Source: CAWCDJ01 sp963796675
GTDB lineage: Bacteria > Acidobacteriota > Terriglobia > Bryobacterales > Bryobacteraceae
Assembly (NCBI GenBank): GCA_963796675.1
Contig: CAWCMS010000013.1
Location: forward strand, 62,001-126,000
DNA: 64,000 bases
Direction: 5' to 3'
The notes below the pieces were generated by a model. That model searched no databases. It worked only from the letters and a program-made list of their open reading frames with translations, and was not told the DNA's origin. Shown in pieces: positions 24,049-33,168 of the stretch (its first letter is position 1; each line of letters begins with the position of its first letter). A program made the translations under genes and the position numbers.

Positions 24049-25370
24049 TTGCCCTTCTCCCGTGAGGTGTGGATCATGAAGATCTCGCCCGTGCCGCCGG
24101 TATTGCTGCGCTGGATCAGGTCGGGAGCCGAGTTTTCGAAAAACGGCGACGAATCGAGGATCTTCAGCAGCGGCGCCGCCTGGGGCGCTTCGCCGGCGAG
24201 GCGGACCGAATCGGTGGTCAGGTCGATCGAGTTGGTCCACGCCGGCGGCTCGATCAGCCGCGTGAGCTCATTCAGTGCGTCCAGGTCGCCCTTGGTCTGG
24301 CTCCGCATGCGGTCGAGCAGAGCGGTGCGGGCGCGCACCTGCAGGATCTGCCGGTCGAGCGCCGCGGCATGCTGCGCCTGCGGCTCCACGCGCTTGATTT
24401 CCGCTTCGACACGCTCCAGGTAGCGATGGTCCGCGTAACGCGAATATCCGTATGCCCCGCCCGCCACCAGCAGCAGCGCCGCGCCGAGCACCACCGTCGG
24501 AATGTAAGCCGTGCGCGAATGATCGCGCCGCTTTTCCGGCGGCAGGACGTTCGCCGACGGCGCCAGCCGGGGACAGGCCCCCGCCAGCGCCGTGACGTAC
24601 GGCCGTGCGTTGCGGGATAAATCGTTTTCTACCGGGTTGACCGCGGGCTTGGGCAGCACCTCTTCGAGTGCCAGCGCCTGCGTTCCGGGATCCAGCCGCA
24701 GCTCGGAAAGCGCCAGCGCGGCGGCCCGCTGCGGGGCGAACTCGAACTCGGCGGAAAATACCGGGCGCGCGGGGCTCTCTCCGTAAACTTCCACGCCTCC
24801 CGATGCCGACCGGCCCAGCGCCACGAAGCCCTTCTCGGCGAGCGGTCCGTTCAGCCGGACGGCTGCGTGGATCGCGGCCGCCGCGAAAGTAAAAGACGCC
24901 ACCGGAACCCCGGCTTCGGTAAACAACTGGTGGTAGCGGTCCACCGTATCGCGGCGGGCGACTCCGACCAGCACCGCGCCCCAGCCGAGCGGCGACCATC
25001 CCCAGACGACATCTTCCTCACCGTAAGGGTGCAGAGAATCGAGTTGCAGGCGGAGGGCGCCTTCCACATCCTTGGCGGCCACGCCCGGCAAGGAAACCAG
25101 CCGGACGATGACGTCGCGCCTCGGCAACAGCACGGTGGCGCTCAGGTACCCGGACCCCAGCGAATGCAGGAAGCGGGTGATTTCCACTCCCCACTCTGCG
25201 GCGGGGCGCCCGGCGTATCCCGCAACGGTGACCCGCCCGAGCACCTGCACGCGGTTGAGGCGGACGCGCGTGACCGCAATTTCCAGGTCCTCGGCGCCGA
25301 TCTCGATGCCCAGGCCGGAACCAAAAGCCAACAGCTTGCGCAAATCCTTGGTGATGGAGGTCTGCGGCAT
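24045..25370 (-). CDS. gspL: GspL-like PilM-PilN fusion
   Basis: A 441-aa protein that combines an actin-like N-terminal domain (GLGIEIGAEDLEIAVTRVRL, GVAAKDVEGALRLQLDSLHP; residues 1-290), as in PilM and the cytoplasmic part of GspL, with a membrane helix (about 300-322) and a PilN-like periplasmic domain preceded by a coiled coil (YLERVEAEIKRVEPQAQHA). It would dock GspE to the inner-membrane platform. The start is the ATG at 25370, five bases after gspK ends; longer frames upstream lie within gspK. Confidence 0.75.
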   Translation of the reverse strand: MPQTSITKDLRKLLAFGSGLGIEIGAEDLEIAVTRVRLNRVQVLGRVTVAGYAGRPAAEWGVEITRFLHSLGSGYLSATVLLPRRDVIVRLVSLPGVAAKDVEGALRLQLDSLHPYGEEDVVWGWSPLGWGAVLVGVARRDTVDRYHQLFTEAGVPVASFTFAAAAIHAAVRLNGPLAEKGFVALGRSASGGVEVYGESPARPVFSAEFEFAPQRAAALALSELRLDPGTQALALEEVLPKPAVNPVENDLSRNARPYVTALAGACPRLAPSANVLPPEKRRDHSRTAYIPTVVLGAALLLVAGGAYGYSRYADHRYLERVEAEIKRVEPQAQHAAALDRQILQVRARTALLDRMRSQTKGDLDALNELTRLIEPPAWTNSIDLTTDSVRLAGEAPQAAPLLKILDSSPFFENSAPDLIQRSNTGGTGEIFMIHTSREKGK

Positions 25371-25374
25371 TCGG

Positions 25375-26385
25375 TTAGTGGCTCCAGGCGGTATCGTACC
25401 AGCGCAGCACGTAGACGCCGGATTCGGAGCCCGGCGGGTTGTACTTGATCTGTGCGGCGACGGTGCGCTTGAGGTCGGAAAGGCGGCCATCCGGCAGGAA
25501 GAGCCGAGCGGTGGAGCGCATGGTGACGATCGAGTTTCCTTCCACCCGCAAGTGCTCCATCGACCCGCCGACGGACTCGATGAAAGCGGAAAGCTGCGAC
25601 AGGCTCATGGGCGATCGCCGCCGCCGCTCGAGCAGCGCGCTGATGACGTACGGGCTCACGCCGAGCGCCGCCAGCACGGCCGGATGCGCGGTATTGGCAT
25701 CCACACGGTCTTTGGCGCCGTAGACCGAGAGGCAGTCGATCAGGCCGCCTTGCGGCACCAGGCGCGGACCTTCCATCCCGGCCGGCGCCGGCACGTAGGT
25801 GCCGTAAAAGATATCGGGCGTAATCCCTTTCACCAGAAGCAGTTCCTCGATCTCCTGTATGGACGCATGGGGCGCCTGAAAAGACGGAATTTGTGATTGA
25901 TAATACCCGTCGAACGGGCTGCCGTCGGAGGCGGGGCGCCGCCAGTCGTCGATCGCCTCGGCGATTCCCGCCGCGCGGGCGGGGTCCAGCCCCAGGGCGA
26001 CGAGCAGCCGGTCGAGCGTCTCGACGGTGGTGTTATTGACGTCGAGTTTGGCGGCCTCGGGGATGATCTCGACGCGCGCCACGCCGCTGGGAAACTGGTA
26101 GTCGACAAAGCTGGAGCCCTTTGGAATCCTTCGTTTATCGGGGAAAGCGACGGACCAGGCAAGCTCCAATTCGGCACGTTGGAGAGCTCCGACGGCGAGG
26201 TAGTAGGAGCGGAGATCGTCGACCTCGGTGGCGGCGCGCTCGGCCTCCCCGCGGACCGTGCCGGCGAGGGTAAAGCCGATGGCCGCAAGGGCGGCGGTAA
26301 TCCAGAGGACCATGAGGAGAGCGCTGCCGGCACGCGCTCGACCACAGAGCCGCGACCGTGAGGGAGCGGGCCGGCTAATCCACAT
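25375..26385 (-). CDS. gspK: Type II secretion minor pseudopilin GspK
   Basis: A 336-aa minor pseudopilin that caps the pseudopilus tip. The N-terminal hydrophobic helix (GSALLMVLWITAALAAIGFT) follows a basic leader. GspK hallmarks are the large alpha-helical insertion with LDVNNTTVETLDRLL (helix-hairpin-helix-like), and DRVDANTAHPAVLAALG. Length matches GspK (about 330 aa). It overlaps the end of gspJ by 11 bases and forms part of the I-J-K tip complex encoded in order here. Confidence 0.85.
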   Translation of the reverse strand: MWISRPAPSRSRLCGRARAGSALLMVLWITAALAAIGFTLAGTVRGEAERAATEVDDLRSYYLAVGALQRAELELAWSVAFPDKRRIPKGSSFVDYQFPSGVARVEIIPEAAKLDVNNTTVETLDRLLVALGLDPARAAGIAEAIDDWRRPASDGSPFDGYYQSQIPSFQAPHASIQEIEELLLVKGITPDIFYGTYVPAPAGMEGPRLVPQGGLIDCLSVYGAKDRVDANTAHPAVLAALGVSPYVISALLERRRRSPMSLSQLSAFIESVGGSMEHLRVEGNSIVTMRSTARLFLPDGRLSDLKRTVAAQIKYNPPGSESGVYVLRWYDTAWSH

Positions 26386-27055
26386 AGTGCTCCGCCTTCC
26401 GGTACATGTAGATCGGGACCGTTACGGTGATCGGCTGCAGGCGCGCGGGAATCGGCTCGATCGGCGCCATCTCCACCCGGATGCCGAAAGGCCACAAAGG
26501 ATGGTCCCAGACCGGCGACCAGATGCCCGGATCGTTCGGATTGGGCGCAGGGCCCAAATAGCTGAAGCGGCAATACGCCAGCTTGTCGGCGAGCACGAAC
26601 GAATGCGGATTGGCGGCCGGCATCCCCACGCAGAACGGCCCGACACTCGGCGGACCGGCGTAGGGAGACTCGTTCACCACCAGCCGTACGCCTTCGCCGT
26701 TCTCCCCGGGGATCACGAACAGCTCGAGTATCTTCGGACGCCCGCGCCAGGCTTCTTCCAATGAAAACGACGACACCAGCCGCATCGATTGCATCTGGCC
26801 CTGAAAATAGGCGCCTCCGGCGCTGGCGCCAGGGCACTTCGCCAGCACCGGGATCAGGCCCATCAGCTCTTCTTCGAGGATCCGCTGTGCGCCGGCCACG
26901 CGGCGGTTGTCCATCAATTTGGCGTCGACTCTCGACAGCGACCCGAGGCCCAGCCGCAGCGCATAGAGCATGCCGAGCGAGAGCAGGCTGAGCAGCGTGA
27001 CCGACACCAGCACCTCGATCAGGGTGAGGCCCGCTTCGGCGCTCCGCCGTCTCAT
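26375..27055 (-). CDS. gspJ: Type II secretion minor pseudopilin GspJ
   Basis: A 226-aa pseudopilin. The prepilin leader is MRRRSAEAG, followed by LTLIEVLVSVTLLSLLSLGM; the Glu at +5 is present. The C-terminal beta domain (WRGRPKILELFVIPGENGE) is of GspJ length. The start is the ATG at 27055, which overlaps the gspI stop as ATGA; the longer frame upstream is antisense to nothing useful and lies in gspI. Confidence 0.8.
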   Translation of the reverse strand: MRRRSAEAGLTLIEVLVSVTLLSLLSLGMLYALRLGLGSLSRVDAKLMDNRRVAGAQRILEEELMGLIPVLAKCPGASAGGAYFQGQMQSMRLVSSFSLEEAWRGRPKILELFVIPGENGEGVRLVVNESPYAGPPSVGPFCVGMPAANPHSFVLADKLAYCRFSYLGPAPNPNDPGIWSPVWDHPLWPFGIRVEMAPIEPIPARLQPITVTVPIYMYRKAEHYVD

Positions 27056-27486
27056 TTCGAATCTCCCGCGGGAATTTCGCCCTGCTTCAGGATGTGCGGG
27101 CGGTACGCATCGAGCGAGTAGGTACGGCGTCGGTCGCCGGACATCCACCAGACTTCCACCTCCAGCCGGTCGAGCGCCGTCTGGCCCGGCTGGATCATCG
27201 GCGGCATCTCGAAGATGGTGCGCCGCACGCGCCAGCCGGCCTCGAGGCCGCCAGTCTGCGACGGATCGAAGCGGCCCTCCATCACGGCGTACAGGGGCAG
27301 AGTGCGGTCGAGCATCAGCTCGTTCATGCGGACGCGTCCCAATTGCACGGCGCGGTCGTAATCCTGCAGGCGCGCGGCGTTGCGCGTTGTCGCGGCCAGG
27401 CCCGCCATCATCCCCACCACGGCGATGGCCATGATGGTGGTGGCAACGATCATTTCGAGCAGGGTAAATCCGCGCTGCCGCTTCAC
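27052..27486 (-). CDS. gspI: Type II secretion minor pseudopilin GspI
   Basis: A 144-aa pseudopilin with leader MKRQRG, then FTLLEMIVATTIMAIAVVGM, including the Phe+1 and Glu+5 that the prepilin peptidase and assembly need. The C-terminal domain is short (LDRLEVEVWWMSGDRRRTYS), as is typical of GspI. It overlaps gspH and gspJ by four bases each. No prepilin peptidase (gspO) gene is in the window. Confidence 0.8.
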   Translation of the reverse strand: MKRQRGFTLLEMIVATTIMAIAVVGMMAGLAATTRNAARLQDYDRAVQLGRVRMNELMLDRTLPLYAVMEGRFDPSQTGGLEAGWRVRRTIFEMPPMIQPGQTALDRLEVEVWWMSGDRRRTYSLDAYRPHILKQGEIPAGDSK

Positions 27487-27971
27487 TCTGCTCCTGTGAC
27501 GTTCTGGATGCGCGGAAAGCCGGTCATCGGATCGAGCCGGATCAGCCTTTTTCCGCCGCGATGGTTGGCCAACTGGATGCCGATCCCGGGCACCGAGGCT
27601 CCCGGCATCAGAATCAGGCTGCGCGCTTCTTCCGGATCGTCCTGGACCTTCGGCAACACGGCGTCGATCTGGATGCCTTCGGGCATTTTGAGCTCGCGGT
27701 TGAAGTTCGGATCGTTCGAGTAGAGGTTCAGCTTGTCGTCTTTGAGCGAGATCACCAGTTCGAGCGGCTCCTGGCGGCGCACCGAGCGGTTGACGGCGGC
27801 GTTCAAAAATGTCGCCACCGAATCGGCCGCCGAGGTCATCCGCACCGCGTCGATCCCGGCCGAAACCGAGGGCGCCGCCACCGCCACGATGAGTCCGATG
27901 ATGGCGACCACCACCATCATCTCGATCAGGGTGACGCCTTTACTGGCTCTTCCAGCTCGTGATATCCGCAT
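27483..27971 (-). CDS. gspH: Type II secretion minor pseudopilin GspH
   Basis: A 162-aa pseudopilin: basic leader with ASKG, then VTLIEMMVVVAIIGLIVAVA with Glu+5. The beta domain includes RRQEPLELVISLKDDKLNLY, matching the GspH fold. The chosen ATG at 27971 overlaps gspG by 32 bases; a shorter start would still keep the leader. The order G-H-I-J-K is the classical one. Confidence 0.78.
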   Translation of the reverse strand: MRISRAGRASKGVTLIEMMVVVAIIGLIVAVAAPSVSAGIDAVRMTSAADSVATFLNAAVNRSVRRQEPLELVISLKDDKLNLYSNDPNFNRELKMPEGIQIDAVLPKVQDDPEEARSLILMPGASVPGIGIQLANHRGGKRLIRLDPMTGFPRIQNVTGAE

Positions 27972-28371
27972 TCAGCCCTTCGCCGCCGGCCGCGCCGTCC
28001 TGCCCGTAGCAGACGATCTCCGGCTCGTCGCCGTGCTCGCCCGGATACTTGTAAACGTAGTCGTGGCCCCAGGGATCTTTGGGGATGTCTCCCATGTAGG
28101 GGCCGTTCCACTGGTTGAGGTCCGTGGGCTTGGCGCGTAGCGCCTGCAGGCCCTGTTCGGTGGTGGGAAAGGTGCCGGTATCGAGCTTGTAATTGCCGAG
28201 CGCCGTCATGAAGTTCTGAATCTGCGTGCGCGCGGCGGTGACCCGGCTGTAATCCACTTTGTTCCACAGCTTCGGCCCGACCAGGGCGACGAAGAGTCCG
28301 ATGATCGTCACGACCACCAGCATTTCGATGAGGGTTACGCCCGCCTGGGCGCGTCTACGGTTTCTGTTCAT
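27940..28371 (-). CDS. gspG: Type II secretion major pseudopilin GspG
   Basis: A 143-aa major pseudopilin. Leader MNRNRRRAQAG is followed by VTLIEMLVVVTIIGLFVALV. The family signature is strong: LDTGTFPTTEQGLQAL, PYMGDIPKDPWGHDYVYKYP and the calcium-site end region DGAAGGEGLNADITSW. It forms the pseudopilus shaft. It follows gspF by three bases. Confidence 0.92.
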   Translation of the reverse strand: MNRNRRRAQAGVTLIEMLVVVTIIGLFVALVGPKLWNKVDYSRVTAARTQIQNFMTALGNYKLDTGTFPTTEQGLQALRAKPTDLNQWNGPYMGDIPKDPWGHDYVYKYPGEHGDEPEIVCYGQDGAAGGEGLNADITSWKSQ

Positions 28372-28374
28372 GAT

Positions 28375-29586
28375 TCACATCGCCACGTCGTTAATGCTGG
28401 TGATGGCCAGCAGCATACTCAGGATCAATGCGCCCACCACCACACCCATCACCAGAATGATCAGCGGTTCGAAGACCGAAGTGAACCGCCGGATGGCAGC
28501 GCGAGTATCATTTTCGTAAATGTCCGCCATGCGGGCAAACATGTGGTCCAGGTGGCCGGTCTCTTCCCCGACCGTCAAAAGATGCGAAGCGAGCGGCGGA
28601 AACACCCCTGCCTTGCGCATCGGCGCGGCGATGCCTTCGCCGCGTTTGACGCCCATCGCCACCCCGGCAAGCGCGCCGGAGATCGTCCGGTTATTCAAGG
28701 TCGCGGCGGCGATCCCGATCGATTGCACCAGCGGCACCGAGTTCTGTACCAGAGTCGCCATGCCGCGCGCGAAGCGGGAGGTCTCCGCCTTGAGCATGGC
28801 ATCGCCGAGCAGCGGGATTTTCAACCGCCAGGCGTCCCACCAAAGGCGGCCGGCCGGCGTATTGGTGTAGGCGCGCCAGAAAATCGCGAGCGTGGCCGCG
28901 GCGCTCGCCGCCATCCACCAGTAGGTGCGGACGATGTAGCTGGCCTGCATCATGATCTGCGTCGGCACCGGGATCTTCATCGTCGAATCCTGGAAAATGG
29001 TGGCGAAGCGCGGCACCACGAAGGTCAGCAGGATGATTACCGAGGTCAGGCCGACGCACGCCAGCAGCGCCGGATAGATCATCGAGGAGATGATGTAGTT
29101 GCGCAGATCGTCGCGCGTACGCTCGAATTCGGAAAGGCGCTCGAAGATCGACCCCAGCGCGCCCGAGGCTTCGCCGGCGCGCACCATGTTGATGTAGAGG
29201 TCGGAAAAGTAGTCCGGATGCGTGGCCAGGCTATCGGCCAGCGTCTTGCCGCCTTTGAGCACCCGCAGCACGTCGAGCACGATGAAGCGAAAGGCGGACC
29301 GCTCGGTGAGCTCGGCGGTGATGGAAAGCGCGCGGTCGAGCGGCACGCCGGAATTCAGCAGCGTGGAAAGCTCCTGCGTGAAGAACAGGACGTCGCGCCG
29401 CTTGCGTCCGCTGAAACTCGGCAGCTTGATTTCGAACGACCCGCCCTTGGGCGCCACTCCGACATAGACCGGCGTGAGCCCCTGCTTGCGCAGTTCCCGC
29501 GCGACCAGCTTTTCGTTATCTCCCGCGAGGCTGCCGGTGCGCATCTTGCCATCGGAGGCCACCGCGCGAAAGAAGAACGTCGCCAT
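28375..29586 (-). CDS. gspF: Type II secretion inner-membrane platform protein GspF
   Basis: A 403-aa polytopic protein with two GspF repeats. Visible marks: MATFFFRAVASDGKMRTGSL, the repeat core LPSFSGRKRRDVLFFTQELS with LLNSGVPLDRAL, LADSLATHPDYFSDLYINMV with RAGEASGALG, and the second repeat GMATLVQNSVPLVQSIGIAA with LTVGEETGHLDHMFAR. Membrane helices are near 165-190, 215-235 and 370-395. The ATG at 29586 shares its A with the gspE stop (TGATG), so the two are coupled. Confidence 0.92.
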   Translation of the reverse strand: MATFFFRAVASDGKMRTGSLAGDNEKLVARELRKQGLTPVYVGVAPKGGSFEIKLPSFSGRKRRDVLFFTQELSTLLNSGVPLDRALSITAELTERSAFRFIVLDVLRVLKGGKTLADSLATHPDYFSDLYINMVRAGEASGALGSIFERLSEFERTRDDLRNYIISSMIYPALLACVGLTSVIILLTFVVPRFATIFQDSTMKIPVPTQIMMQASYIVRTYWWMAASAAATLAIFWRAYTNTPAGRLWWDAWRLKIPLLGDAMLKAETSRFARGMATLVQNSVPLVQSIGIAAATLNNRTISGALAGVAMGVKRGEGIAAPMRKAGVFPPLASHLLTVGEETGHLDHMFARMADIYENDTRAAIRRFTSVFEPLIILVMGVVVGALILSMLLAITSINDVAM

Positions 29587-31278
29587 CAGAATTCCTGCGT
29601 GACCCGCATGACTTCTTCCACCGTGGTGGTGCCCTCGATGATCTTCTTCCAGCCGTCTTCGCGCAGATTGCGCATGCCGTTGCGGCGCGCCACCTGGGTG
29701 AGGACGGAGGCGTCGGCGTTTTCCATGATGAGCTTGCGGATTTCGTCGTTCACTTCCATCAGCTCGAAGATGCCGACGCGCTGGAGGTAGCCGCGGCCGT
29801 TGCACTCGGTGCAGCCGGCGCCGCGGAAGTGCTCCACCATTTCGCCTTCAGGCGAAAGCACCATGCCGGCCGGCACTTTGCAGTACGGGCAGATCAGCCG
29901 CACCAGCCGCTGCGCGAGCACGGCAGTGACCGAGGACGTGATCAGGTAATTCTCGACGCCCATATCGGTCAGGCGGGTGATGGCGCTGGGAGCGTCGTTG
30001 GTGTGCAGCGTGGAAAAAACCAGGTGGCCGGTGAGCGCGGCGCGGATGGCGATATCGGCCGTCTCGCGGTCGCGGATTTCGCCGACCATGATGACGTCGG
30101 GGTCCTGGCGCACGATGTGCCGCAGGCCGGAAGCGAAGGTCAGGCCGATCTGCGGATTGACGTGGATCTGGTTGATGCCGTCCATCTGGTATTCCACCGG
30201 GTCTTCGATGGTGATGATCTTTTTGTCCGGCAGGTTGATGCGCTTGAGCGCCGAATAGAGCGTGGTCGATTTGCCGCTGCCGGTGGGGCCGGTCACCAGG
30301 AAGATGCCGTGCGGCAGGCCGGTGAAGTGCTCCATGCGCGCCAGCATGCGGTCGTCGAAACCCAGGCGGCGGAGGTCGTAGAAATCGCCCGTCGAGCGGT
30401 CGAGCAGGCGCATCACCACGCTTTCGCCGTAGAGCGTGGGCAGGGTGGAGACGCGGAGATCGACTTCGCGGCCCAGCAGCTTGAGCTTGATGCGGCCGTC
30501 CTGCGGCAGGCGGCGCTCGGCGATATTCAGCTTGGCCATCAGCTTCAGGCGCGAAATGATGGCGGCCTTGAGCTCGCGCGGCGGCGTCTCCTGGTTGAAC
30601 AGCACGCCATCCACGCGGAAGCGGACGCGGAATTCCTTCTCGAACGGCTCGATGTGGATATCGCTGGCGCGCTTCTCGATGGCGTCGGCGATCATGGCGT
30701 TGACCAGCCGGATGACGGGCGCTTCGCTCGCCATGTCGCGCAGCTGTTCGAGATCGGCGCTGGCCTCGTCGTCGAGCCCGAGCTCGCCGCCGCTGCGGCC
30801 TTCGGCCTCGCCGTAATGCCGGTCGATGGCGTCGAGGATTTCCTGCTCGGGGGCCAGCGCGGTTTCGATCTGCAGGCCGGAAAATGCCTGCACGCGCGGC
30901 GATGGTCTCGAAATCGAGCGGATCGGCCATGGCCAGCGTGAGGGTGGAATCCTTCAGCGCCACCGGAAACGCACGGCACTGGCGCAGGAAGCGGTGCGAG
31001 AGGCCGTCGATCTCGGGCGCCGAAGGCGGCGGGCCCTCGATCGCAATCAGCGGCATGCCGAGCTGCTCCGAAAGCGCGGCCAGCATGTCGCGCTGCGCGA
31101 TCAGCCCCATATCGACGAGGATCTTGCCGATCTTGTCGCCGCGCTCCTGCTGCAGTTCGAGCGCGCGCTCCAGGTCTTCGGCATCGATCTTGCCGCGTTC
31201 GATCAGGATCTCGCCCAACCGCAGGTAGCGCGGCTCGGCCGATTCGGCTTCGGGTTGCGAGGGGACGCTGGTAGCCAC
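29586..31278 (-). CDS. gspE: Type II secretion ATPase GspE, one frameshift
   Basis: An approximately 563-aa secretion ATPase. The N-terminal MshEN-like domain (YLRLGEILIERGKIDAEDLE, LGMPLIAIEG) reads in one frame from a GTG at 31278 that overlaps the preceding stop (TAGTG). After one extra base near 30893 the rest continues (VQAFSGLQIETALAPEQEIL). The ATPase domain has Walker A GPTGSGKST, the Asp box ITIEDPVEYQ, Walker B DPDVIMVGEIRD, the His box TGHLVFSTLHTNDA and a zinc site CPYC ... CTEC. It powers pseudopilus assembly. Everything except the single base looks functional. Confidence 0.9.
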
Positions 31279-31847
31279 TATTGCTCTTCCACCTGGAAAT
31301 TGCCCGCCAGCGCGGACCGGCGGTCGGCCTTCACCACGACCAGGCCGGGAAGCCCCATGGTGTCTTCCCACTGCAGGTAATCGAGGCGCACGGCAATCAC
31401 GATCTGCTGGTTATCCGGCACCTGGATCAGTGTCAGCGCGGCGGACTTCGCCATTTCCCTCATGGCCTCTTTGAGCTTGGGCACGCGCGCGATCTTCTCC
31501 TGGTGCACCTGGGCCTTCAAGGTGTCCGTGATAGTGGGGCGGAACGGATTGATACCGGGGGTGATGATCAGGCTCAGCTCGGACGTGAACACGGCGCCGT
31601 AGCCGTCGAGATAGATGCCGCGGGTGGTGCCCAGCAGGTCGACGGGGTTGTTGACGCCGCCCATGCTGCCGAGCTTTCCGTCGAAGCGTTTCTCGAGTTC
31701 GGCGAAAGTGCCGAGCGCGATCCGCATGGGGCGAATGCCGCCCGCCGGGGAGCCGGCCACCGTGGGCACGACGCGCGCCGCCCCAGCGGTGACTTGCGCC
31801 GCCGGGCTGCCCATCGCTGCCGCCAGAATCAGAATCGCGGCTTTCAT
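31278..31847 (-). CDS. Secreted protein between anti-sigma factor and gspE
   Basis: A 189-aa exported protein: signal peptide MKAAILILAAAMGSPAAQ, then a region with LGTFAELEKRFDGKLGSMGG and a central beta segment GIYLDGYGAVFTSELSLIIT. The latter looks like a conserved unit, and the end (QQIVIAVRLDYLQWEDTMGL) is also beta-like. I know no function. It overlaps the anti-sigma gene by four bases and gspE by one, so it is locked into the operon and may be a periplasmic sensor or effector of the sigma system. Confidence 0.6.
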   Translation of the reverse strand: MKAAILILAAAMGSPAAQVTAGAARVVPTVAGSPAGGIRPMRIALGTFAELEKRFDGKLGSMGGVNNPVDLLGTTRGIYLDGYGAVFTSELSLIITPGINPFRPTITDTLKAQVHQEKIARVPKLKEAMREMAKSAALTLIQVPDNQQIVIAVRLDYLQWEDTMGLPGLVVVKADRRSALAGNFQVEEQ

Positions 31848-32455
31848 TTTGCTTCCTCAGCCGCGCGGACCGGCGGCCCATACTGGCTGCTGGCCATTAC
31901 ACGGACCTTATCGCGCTTCTGGTAGTAATCGAAATCCTGCGCCGCCATCAGCAGTCTATGGCGGCTCTGCTCGAGATCGGAAACGAGTTGTTTGGTCTGC
32001 TCCACGTACCGCGCTTGGCTGGCAGCGACGGCCTGATCGACCGCCTTGTGAACGCGCTCTTCGAGCTGCGCGTCCGGCACGGAGGCCGCCGTGATCGCGG
32101 CCGGGGCGGGCGCCATCACGACCGGTGCGGGAGCCGGGCGCGTCAGCGCGGAAACCAGGATCGCGGCCGAGAGCATGGCCGCCGAAGCGAACCCCAGCCG
32201 CGCGCCGGAGCCCCAGAAAGCGGCCAGCCAGCGCCGCGCGGGCGAGGGTTCGAAAATCTTGTCGGAGACGAACGCGATGCGCTGCGGGATCTCTTCGTCC
32301 CTCAGGCGGTAAAGCGCCGCTTCCGTCATTTGCAGCCGCTCCAGCTCTTCACGGCAGGGGGGGCAGGTTTTCACATGGGCTTCCACCTGGCGCTGCTGCG
32401 GGTCAGTCAGCTCCTGGAGGAAGTAGTCCCGTAAGTCGAATGGCGAGCAACTCAT
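31844..32455 (-). CDS. Zinc-finger anti-sigma factor
   Basis: A 203-aa membrane anti-sigma factor. The N-terminal anti-sigma domain has the zinc motif H27-x3-C31-x2-C34 in AHVKTCPPC, one membrane helix lies at about 86-104 (ARLGFASAAMLSAAILVSAL), and the outer part is Ala/Pro-rich followed by a coiled coil (KAVDQAVAASQARYVEQTKQ). It should hold the sigma factor encoded just upstream, whose stop overlaps its ATG by four bases. How the signal reaches it is not visible. Confidence 0.85.
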   Translation of the reverse strand: MSCSPFDLRDYFLQELTDPQQRQVEAHVKTCPPCREELERLQMTEAALYRLRDEEIPQRIAFVSDKIFEPSPARRWLAAFWGSGARLGFASAAMLSAAILVSALTRPAPAPVVMAPAPAAITAASVPDAQLEERVHKAVDQAVAASQARYVEQTKQLVSDLEQSRHRLLMAAQDFDYYQKRDKVRVMASSQYGPPVRAAEEAK

Positions 32456-33018
32456 GACACACCTCGTGCCTTTACGGGAGCCAGCTCAGCCTTGAGCAAT
32501 TCGAGAGCGGTATACAACCGGGACTTGATCGTCGAAACCGGGCATCCGAGTATGTCGGCCATCTCCTCGAACTTGAACCCCTGGTAGATCTTGAGGACCA
32601 CAGCTTCTCTTTGGTCCGCCGTCAGCCGGGTCAGGGCGGCTTCCACCGCCAGGCTCAGTTCGATGGGGAAGACCGGGCTTCCGGCCACCGCGATTTCGTC
32701 TTCGGAACTCTCCGGCTTCAGCTCTTCCACATCCGCCTCGGGCTTTCGTTTGCGGAACAGGGAGTAAGCCTCATTGTGCGCAATGCGGTACAGCCAGGGC
32801 GCGAACCGCCCCGGATCGTCGAGCTTGCGGAGGTTCTGATAGGCTTTCAAAAACACGTCCTGCGTCAAGTCCAGGGCATCTTCGCGGTTTCGGGTGAGGC
32901 GCAGGAGATAGTTGTAGACACGTTTCTCCCACCGGGACACAAGGAGGTTATAGGCCTCCACGTCGCCCCGGGCAGCCTGCCGGATCAAATCGGCATCTTC
33001 GACCGCCCGAAAGATCAA
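32452..33018 (-). CDS. ECF RNA polymerase sigma factor
   Basis: A 188-aa sigma-70 of the extracytoplasmic-function class. Region 2 is seen in LVSRWEKRVYNYLLRLTRNR with DALDLTQDVFLKAYQNL and FAPWLYRIAHNEAYSLFRKR. Region 4 is LTADQREAVVLKIYQGFKFE with EMADILGCPVSTIKSRL, a helix-turn-helix. The start is a TTG at 33018 with AGGAG nine bases upstream. It heads a run of about 15 overlapping genes through gspD. A GCGG-AAAA-CCGC inverted repeat sits just upstream. ECF factors usually autoregulate, so it probably drives this operon. Confidence 0.9.
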   Translation of the reverse strand: MIFRAVEDADLIRQAARGDVEAYNLLVSRWEKRVYNYLLRLTRNREDALDLTQDVFLKAYQNLRKLDDPGRFAPWLYRIAHNEAYSLFRKRKPEADVEELKPESSEDEIAVAGSPVFPIELSLAVEAALTRLTADQREAVVLKIYQGFKFEEMADILGCPVSTIKSRLYTALELLKAELAPVKARGVS

Positions 33019-33168
33019 AGTCTCTGGCTCCTGGAAGGTAGACGCGGTTTTCCCGCAAAAAGTCGGAGGACGCGGGTAAACCTAGATTTTACCGTGGATT
33101 TCGGGCAAACGTGCCGTCCGGAAATGAATCTGAGAACTTCAGCCTGGATTTGCCACGATGCAGTTTCA

